From: Sulfurimonas sp.
GTDB taxonomy: Bacteria; Campylobacterota; Campylobacteria; Campylobacterales; Sulfurimonadaceae
DNA length: 10,036 nt
Reading direction: 5' to 3'
Assembly: GCF_023229025.1 (NCBI RefSeq)
Contig: NZ_JALOAA010000054.1
Coordinates: 1-10,036 of the forward strand
The stretch's first letter is position 1. Each line of letters starts with the position of its first letter. Positions 6,769 to 10,036 of this stretch are shown in pieces. The notes below the pieces were generated by a model. It ran no database searches. It saw only the letters and a list, made by a program, of their open reading frames with translations, and was not told the DNA's origin. The translations under genes were made by a program, and so were the position numbers.

Positions 6769-7238
6769 TTTATACTCTCCTCAATGCCGCAGAGCGGATT
6801 TTCAAGTGAGACTTTTGCTTTTATCTCTTCATCAAAAACTATAACAGGAGCAAGCGAACAAGAGCCAAAGCATCTAGCAGTTAAAAGTGACAAAGCTTCG
6901 TCTGAAGTCGTCTCTCCTGCCTTTATGCCGTATCTTTGTTCAATTTTTTGAAGAATCTTCTCCGAGCCTTTTATATAACATGCAGTTCCCAAGCAGACGA
7001 CTATATTGTGTCTGCCTTTTGGTTTTAATCTAAAGTAGTTGTAAAATGTGGCAACTCCGTAAACTTTGGAGTAGGAGAGTTTTAATCGTTTTGCAACGAA
7101 TTTTAGAGTATCAACTCCCAAGTAGCCGAAAATCCCTTGAGTGCTGTGAAGAACCTCTATGAGGGAGTTCTTCTCGTAACCAAGCTTTTTCATAACTTTT
7201 TCAAGCTTGTTGTATCTGTCGTCGGTAGCTGTTGACAT
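6765..7238 (-). CDS. hoxE: Hydrogenase diaphorase [2Fe-2S] subunit HoxE
   Basis: A 157-residue thioredoxin-fold ferredoxin homologous to NuoE. The [2Fe-2S] ligands are Cys82 and Cys87 in VCLGTACYIKGS and Cys123 and Cys127 in ARCFGSCSLAPV, the standard C-x4-C-x35-C-x3-C spacing. The N-terminal helical part includes LIEVLHSTQGIFGYL and the typical KVYGVATFYNYF. It pairs with HoxF, completing the diaphorase, and in cyanobacterial enzymes it is thought to help exchange electrons with ferredoxin. It is the first gene of the hoxEFU unit. The ATG at 7238 has GGGAG six bases upstream; an earlier ATG is closed at once by TAG. Its stop shares four bases with the hoxF start. Length and all ligands are normal. 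Confidence 0.94.
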   Translation of the reverse strand: MSTATDDRYNKLEKVMKKLGYEKNSLIEVLHSTQGIFGYLGVDTLKFVAKRLKLSYSKVYGVATFYNYFRLKPKGRHNIVVCLGTACYIKGSEKILQKIEQRYGIKAGETTSDEALSLLTARCFGSCSLAPVIVFDEEIKAKVSLENPLCGIEESIK

Positions 7239-7269
7239 TCTAAACTCCCATTTAAAAGAGATTTTCCCT

Positions 7270-7275
7270 ATTATA
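7270..7275 (-). promoter_or_regulatory. Putative -10 box of the hoxEFU promoter
   Basis: Read on the minus strand, this is a perfect TATAAT. Transcription would begin near 7263, giving a leader of about 25 bases that contains GGGAG six bases before the hoxE ATG. No good -35 hexamer is present at the expected spacing; the region upstream is AT-rich. Position and perfection of the hexamer make it the best candidate. Confidence 0.5.
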
Positions 7276-7296
7276 AGAAATAATTGATTAAAATAG

Positions 7297-7319
7297 TATA
7301 ATCTTCAAAATAGAAGGGG
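7297..7319 (+). promoter_or_regulatory. Putative -10 box and ribosome binding site of the P-type ATPase gene
   Basis: A perfect TATAAT at 7297-7302 is followed by AAGGGG at 7314-7319, ten bases before the ATG at 7330. The transcript start would be near 7309, so the leader would be about 20 bases. This box is back to back with the hoxE -10 box, only 21 bases away. Confidence 0.5.
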
Positions 7320-7329
7320 TAAGTTTGTC

Positions 7330-10036
7330 ATGCAGCACTTAATAGCAGATAATTGGCATAGTCTTGAGAGCGATAAAATTGTTGAACTATTTGAGAGTGA
7401 TATCAGCGATGGATTAGGAGAGCTTAGCATCAAACATCGCAAAGAGTTTTTTGGCAAAAATGAGTTAAAAGAAAAAAAAGATGACTCAAAGTTCAAGAAA
7501 TTCTTTATGCAGTTTCATAATGCCCTTATCTATATACTTTTAGGTGCATCCTTAGTTACAGGGCTTTTGCAGGAGTGGGTTGATAGCGGAGTAATATTTG
7601 CTGTTGTCATAATAAATGTAGTTGTTAGCTACATGCAAGAGATAAAAGCACAAGAAGCGATAGACTCACTCAAACAGATGATGCATACACAAGCCGTTGT
7701 TATAAGAGATGGAAAGAAGATTACCCTCTCTTCAGCTGAATTAGTTCCCGGAGATATAGTTTTACTAGAATCAGGCTCCAAAGTACCGGCTGATTTGAGA
7801 CTCTTAGAGAGCAAAGATCTCAAAGTTGATGAGTCCATGCTTACAGGCGAGTCACTTGCGATGCAAAAAGATACATCTCTGTATCAGCAAAATATTACCC
7901 TCAACGACAGAAAAAACATGGCATACTCCGGTACATATGTAACATATGGAAGAGCAAAAGGCATTGTTGTGGCAACTGCTTCGCATACAGAACTTGGTAA
8001 GATTGCCCATCTAATAGATGAGACGACCTCAATGCAGACTCCTCTTACAAAAAAAATCTCATCATTTTCAAAAATTTTACTCTATGTTATCTTAGCTCTT
8101 GCAGTATTTACCTTTTTAATAGGGCTTTTAAGAGAGTACAGCGCAGTTGAGACATTTATGGCTTCGGTTGCTCTTGTAGTAGGAGCAATTCCAGAAGGTC
8201 TGCCTGCAGCTGTGACTATTACTCTTGCTATAGGAGTCAGTCGCATGGCAAAGAAAAATGCCATAATCAGAAAACTTCCGGCAGTTGAGACACTTGGAAG
8301 CGTGACGACTATATGCTCGGATAAAACAGGAACACTTACACAAAACAAGATGAGTGTTACAAACATATTTTGCGACGATAACTTATATGAAGTCTCCGGC
8401 AACGGTTATGAACCAAACGGTGATTTTTTTCAAAATGGGCAAAAATTAGACTCTTTAGATGATAATCTTATGGAGATTCTGCGAGCCGGCTACCTTTGTA
8501 ATGAGTCATATCTTGTAGAAAAAGATGGGCAATATGTGATAAGTGGAGATCCGACGGAGGGTGCGTTAATTGTCAGTGCATTAAGGGGCGGATGTGATGA
8601 ATATCTATTAAACAAAACTTTTCCAAGAGTTGATATTTTGCCTTTTGAGTCTGATAGACAATATATGGCTACACTAAACAGTGATGTGCAAAACAGTCAA
8701 AACACCATATATCTAAAAGGCTCTATAGAGCGAACTTTGGATATTTGTGATTTTGAGATTGCCGGTGCAAATAGGGTAGAGATTGACAAAGAAAAAATAT
8801 TACTTCAAGCAGAGGAGTACGCAAGCAGAGGGTTAAGAGTTCTTGCATTTGCAAAGAAGCTCAGTAGTGGAGATAGAATTAGTGATAGAGAACTAGACAA
8901 AGGGTTTGTTTTTTTAGGGCTTCAAGCTATGATGGATCCGCCAAGACCAGAAGCTATTGAGGCTGTAAAAGAGTCAAAAGGTGCAGGCATAAATATCATA
9001 ATGATTACAGGAGATCATGCACTTACGGCTTTTTCAATCGCAAAAATGATGTCTATAGTGGAGGCGGATGCAAAGTATGAGGAGTCCGTCTTAATAGGTA
9101 AAGAGCTCTTTAGTTTAACGGATGCCGAGCTAATTGAGAAGATAAAAACCGTTAAAGTCTTTGCAAGAGTTGAGCCTGAGCAGAAACTGCGAATTGTGGA
9201 TGCTCTTCAAGCAGTCGGAGAGATAGTTGCGATGACCGGTGACGGCGTAAACGATGCTCCGGCACTAAAGCAAGCAGATATAGGCATAGCTATGGGGCTA
9301 GGCGGAACGGAAGTGGCAAAAGAGGCTGCCGACATGATACTAAGTGATGATAACTTTAGCTCAATAGCAAATGCCATTAAAGAGGGAAGAAATGTATTTG
9401 ATAATCTAGTTAAGTTTATAACATGGACGCTTCCGACAAACTTTGGAGAGGGGCTTGTGATTTTAGTGACAATAATGTTAGGGCTCACTCTTCCGATACT
9501 GCCTGTACAGATTTTATGGATAAACATGTCAACCGCAATTTTGCTTGGGCTTATGCTTGTTTTTGAGCCTAGGGAAGAGAACATAATGCTTCGTCCTCCT
9601 AGAGACCCAAAAGAGCCGATTTTGACAAAAGCTATAGTTGTTCAGATGTTGGTGGTGGGTTTTTATATGTTAATTGCCTCTTATGCAATGTTTAATTATG
9701 CAATCTCTAGCGGATATAGCGTAGAGTATGCTAGAACCGTTGCAGTAAATATTTTTGTTTTTGTTGAACTATTTTATATTTTTTCATGTAAAGAGTTTGA
9801 AAAATCGGTTTTTAAAACTAATATTTTTAACAATAAGTTTATGCTAATTGGTGTAGCCCTTATGGCTCTGTCGCAGATTGCCTTTACGCATACACCTTTT
9901 ATGAACACCGCTTTTAAGAGTGAAGCTCTAGATTTAACCACTTGGATGGAGATTTTAGCAATAGGCTTTGGTGTTTTGTTTGTCGTAGAAGCAAAAAGAT
10001 TTGTTGAGAGCAAACTTACAAACAGAAGATATAAGT
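7330..10036 (+). CDS. P-type cation-transporting ATPase, type II (P2A/PMR1-like), 3' end outside window
   Basis: An inner-membrane ion pump with 902 codons visible and no stop before the window ends. All ten expected membrane helices appear to be inside, so only a few C-terminal residues should be missing. The order is: N-terminal cation-ATPase domain (about 1-60), M1-M2 (65-101), actuator with TGES (172-175), M3-M4 with PEGLP (288-292), phosphorylation site CSDKTGTLTQNK with Asp331, nucleotide-binding part with GDPTEGAL (406-413) and LKGS (Lys463), then TGD (560-562), TGDGVNDAPALKQAD (from 636), and M5-M10 (695-895). Compared by eye with SERCA calcium pumps, Glu289, Asn704, Glu707, Asn732, Thr735 and Glu813 match ion-site residues, but the M6 Asp is Ala736. 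Calcium transport is thus possible but uncertain. The ATG at 7330 follows AAGGGG; the frame upstream is closed by TAG at 7294. The gene diverges from hoxE. Confidence 0.93.
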   Translation, partial: MQHLIADNWHSLESDKIVELFESDISDGLGELSIKHRKEFFGKNELKEKKDDSKFKKFFMQFHNALIYILLGASLVTGLLQEWVDSGVIFAVVIINVVVSYMQEIKAQEAIDSLKQMMHTQAVVIRDGKKITLSSAELVPGDIVLLESGSKVPADLRLLESKDLKVDESMLTGESLAMQKDTSLYQQNITLNDRKNMAYSGTYVTYGRAKGIVVATASHTELGKIAHLIDETTSMQTPLTKKISSFSKILLYVILALAVFTFLIGLLREYSAVETFMASVALVVGAIPEGLPAAVTITLAIGVSRMAKKNAIIRKLPAVETLGSVTTICSDKTGTLTQNKMSVTNIFCDDNLYEVSGNGYEPNGDFFQNGQKLDSLDDNLMEILRAGYLCNESYLVEKDGQYVISGDPTEGALIVSALRGGCDEYLLNKTFPRVDILPFESDRQYMATLNSDVQNSQNTIYLKGSIERTLDICDFEIAGANRVEIDKEKILLQAEEYASRGLRVLAFAKKLSSGDRISDRELDKGFVFLGLQAMMDPPRPEAIEAVKESKGAGINIIMITGDHALTAFSIAKMMSIVEADAKYEESVLIGKELFSLTDAELIEKIKTVKVFARVEPEQKLRIVDALQAVGEIVAMTGDGVNDAPALKQADIGIAMGLGGTEVAKEAADMILSDDNFSSIANAIKEGRNVFDNLVKFITWTLPTNFGEGLVILVTIMLGLTLPILPVQILWINMSTAILLGLMLVFEPREENIMLRPPRDPKEPILTKAIVVQMLVVGFYMLIASYAMFNYAISSGYSVEYARTVAVNIFVFVELFYIFSCKEFEKSVFKTNIFNNKFMLIGVALMALSQIAFTHTPFMNTAFKSEALDLTTWMEILAIGFGVLFVVEAKRFVESKLTNRRYK

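Noticed and set aside
1684..6951. Plus-strand open frames opposite the hox genes (for example 1684-1893, 2731-3003, 5456-5758, 5972-6205)
   Set aside because: They are antisense to well-conserved hox coding sequence, have no family features, and arise from codon structure of the minus-strand genes.
4704..7238. HoxE/F/U as NuoE/F/G of respiratory complex I
   Set aside because: The third subunit stops at 237 residues after the ferredoxin-type clusters, no other nuo genes are present, and hoxYH and the maturation protease are in the same locus.
4704..7238. An electron-bifurcating [FeFe]-hydrogenase (HydABC)
   Set aside because: No H-cluster domain exists in the HoxU-like protein, and a NiFe large subunit with all four cysteine ligands is encoded nearby.
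8082..8402. Minus-strand open frame of 106 codons, and similar minus-strand frames at 7305-7496, 7629-7838, 9207-9584 and 9774-10013
   Set aside because: All lie within the plus-strand P-type ATPase, whose frame shows every family motif without a break. The products have no recognisable domain and no ribosome binding site context.

Overview
The window reads as a piece of chromosome from an AT-rich, Gram-negative bacterium. Strong AGGAG-type ribosome binding sites, tightly overlapping genes, TATAAT-like -10 boxes without clear -35 boxes and an outer-membrane barrel enzyme all fit a Campylobacterota organism of the Sulfurimonas type. That placement is an inference from style and protein flavour; no marker gene is present.

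Layout: (1) Positions 1-273, plus strand, hold the last 90 codons of an RND/MMPL-type membrane exporter. (2) Positions 259-3476, minus strand, hold four tightly packed genes, read hoxY, hoxH, a hydrogenase maturation protease (hoxW) and a secreted alpha/beta hydrolase. (3) Positions 3477-3682 are a divergent intergenic region. (4) Positions 3683-4687, plus strand, hold a lone gene for an LpxR-like outer-membrane lipid A 3'-O-deacylase. (5) Positions 4704-7238, minus strand, hold hoxE, hoxF and hoxU, again overlapping. (6) Positions 7239-7329 are a short divergent promoter region. (7) From 7330 to the window end, plus strand, runs a P-type cation-transporting ATPase that is still open at base 10036.

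The core is a bidirectional NAD-linked [NiFe]-hydrogenase (group 3d, HoxEFUYH). HoxH carries the NiFe site and HoxY the proximal iron-sulfur cluster. HoxU, HoxF and HoxE form the NADH-oxidising or NAD-reducing diaphorase with FMN and a chain of iron-sulfur clusters. HoxW would trim the 25-residue C-terminal tail of HoxH after nickel insertion. The general Hyp maturation genes are not in this window.

The most unusual point is that the hydrogenase locus is cut into hoxEFU and hoxYHW-hydrolase by a convergent, opposite-strand lpxR-like gene, so the two halves need separate promoters. Other points worth attention are the secreted hydrolase coupled to hoxW, a HoxF without the long N-terminal thioredoxin-like domain, and a P-type ATPase that keeps most calcium-site residues but has Ala in place of the key Asp of M6. 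I found no RNA genes, CRISPR array, insertion sequence or convincing intrinsic terminator.
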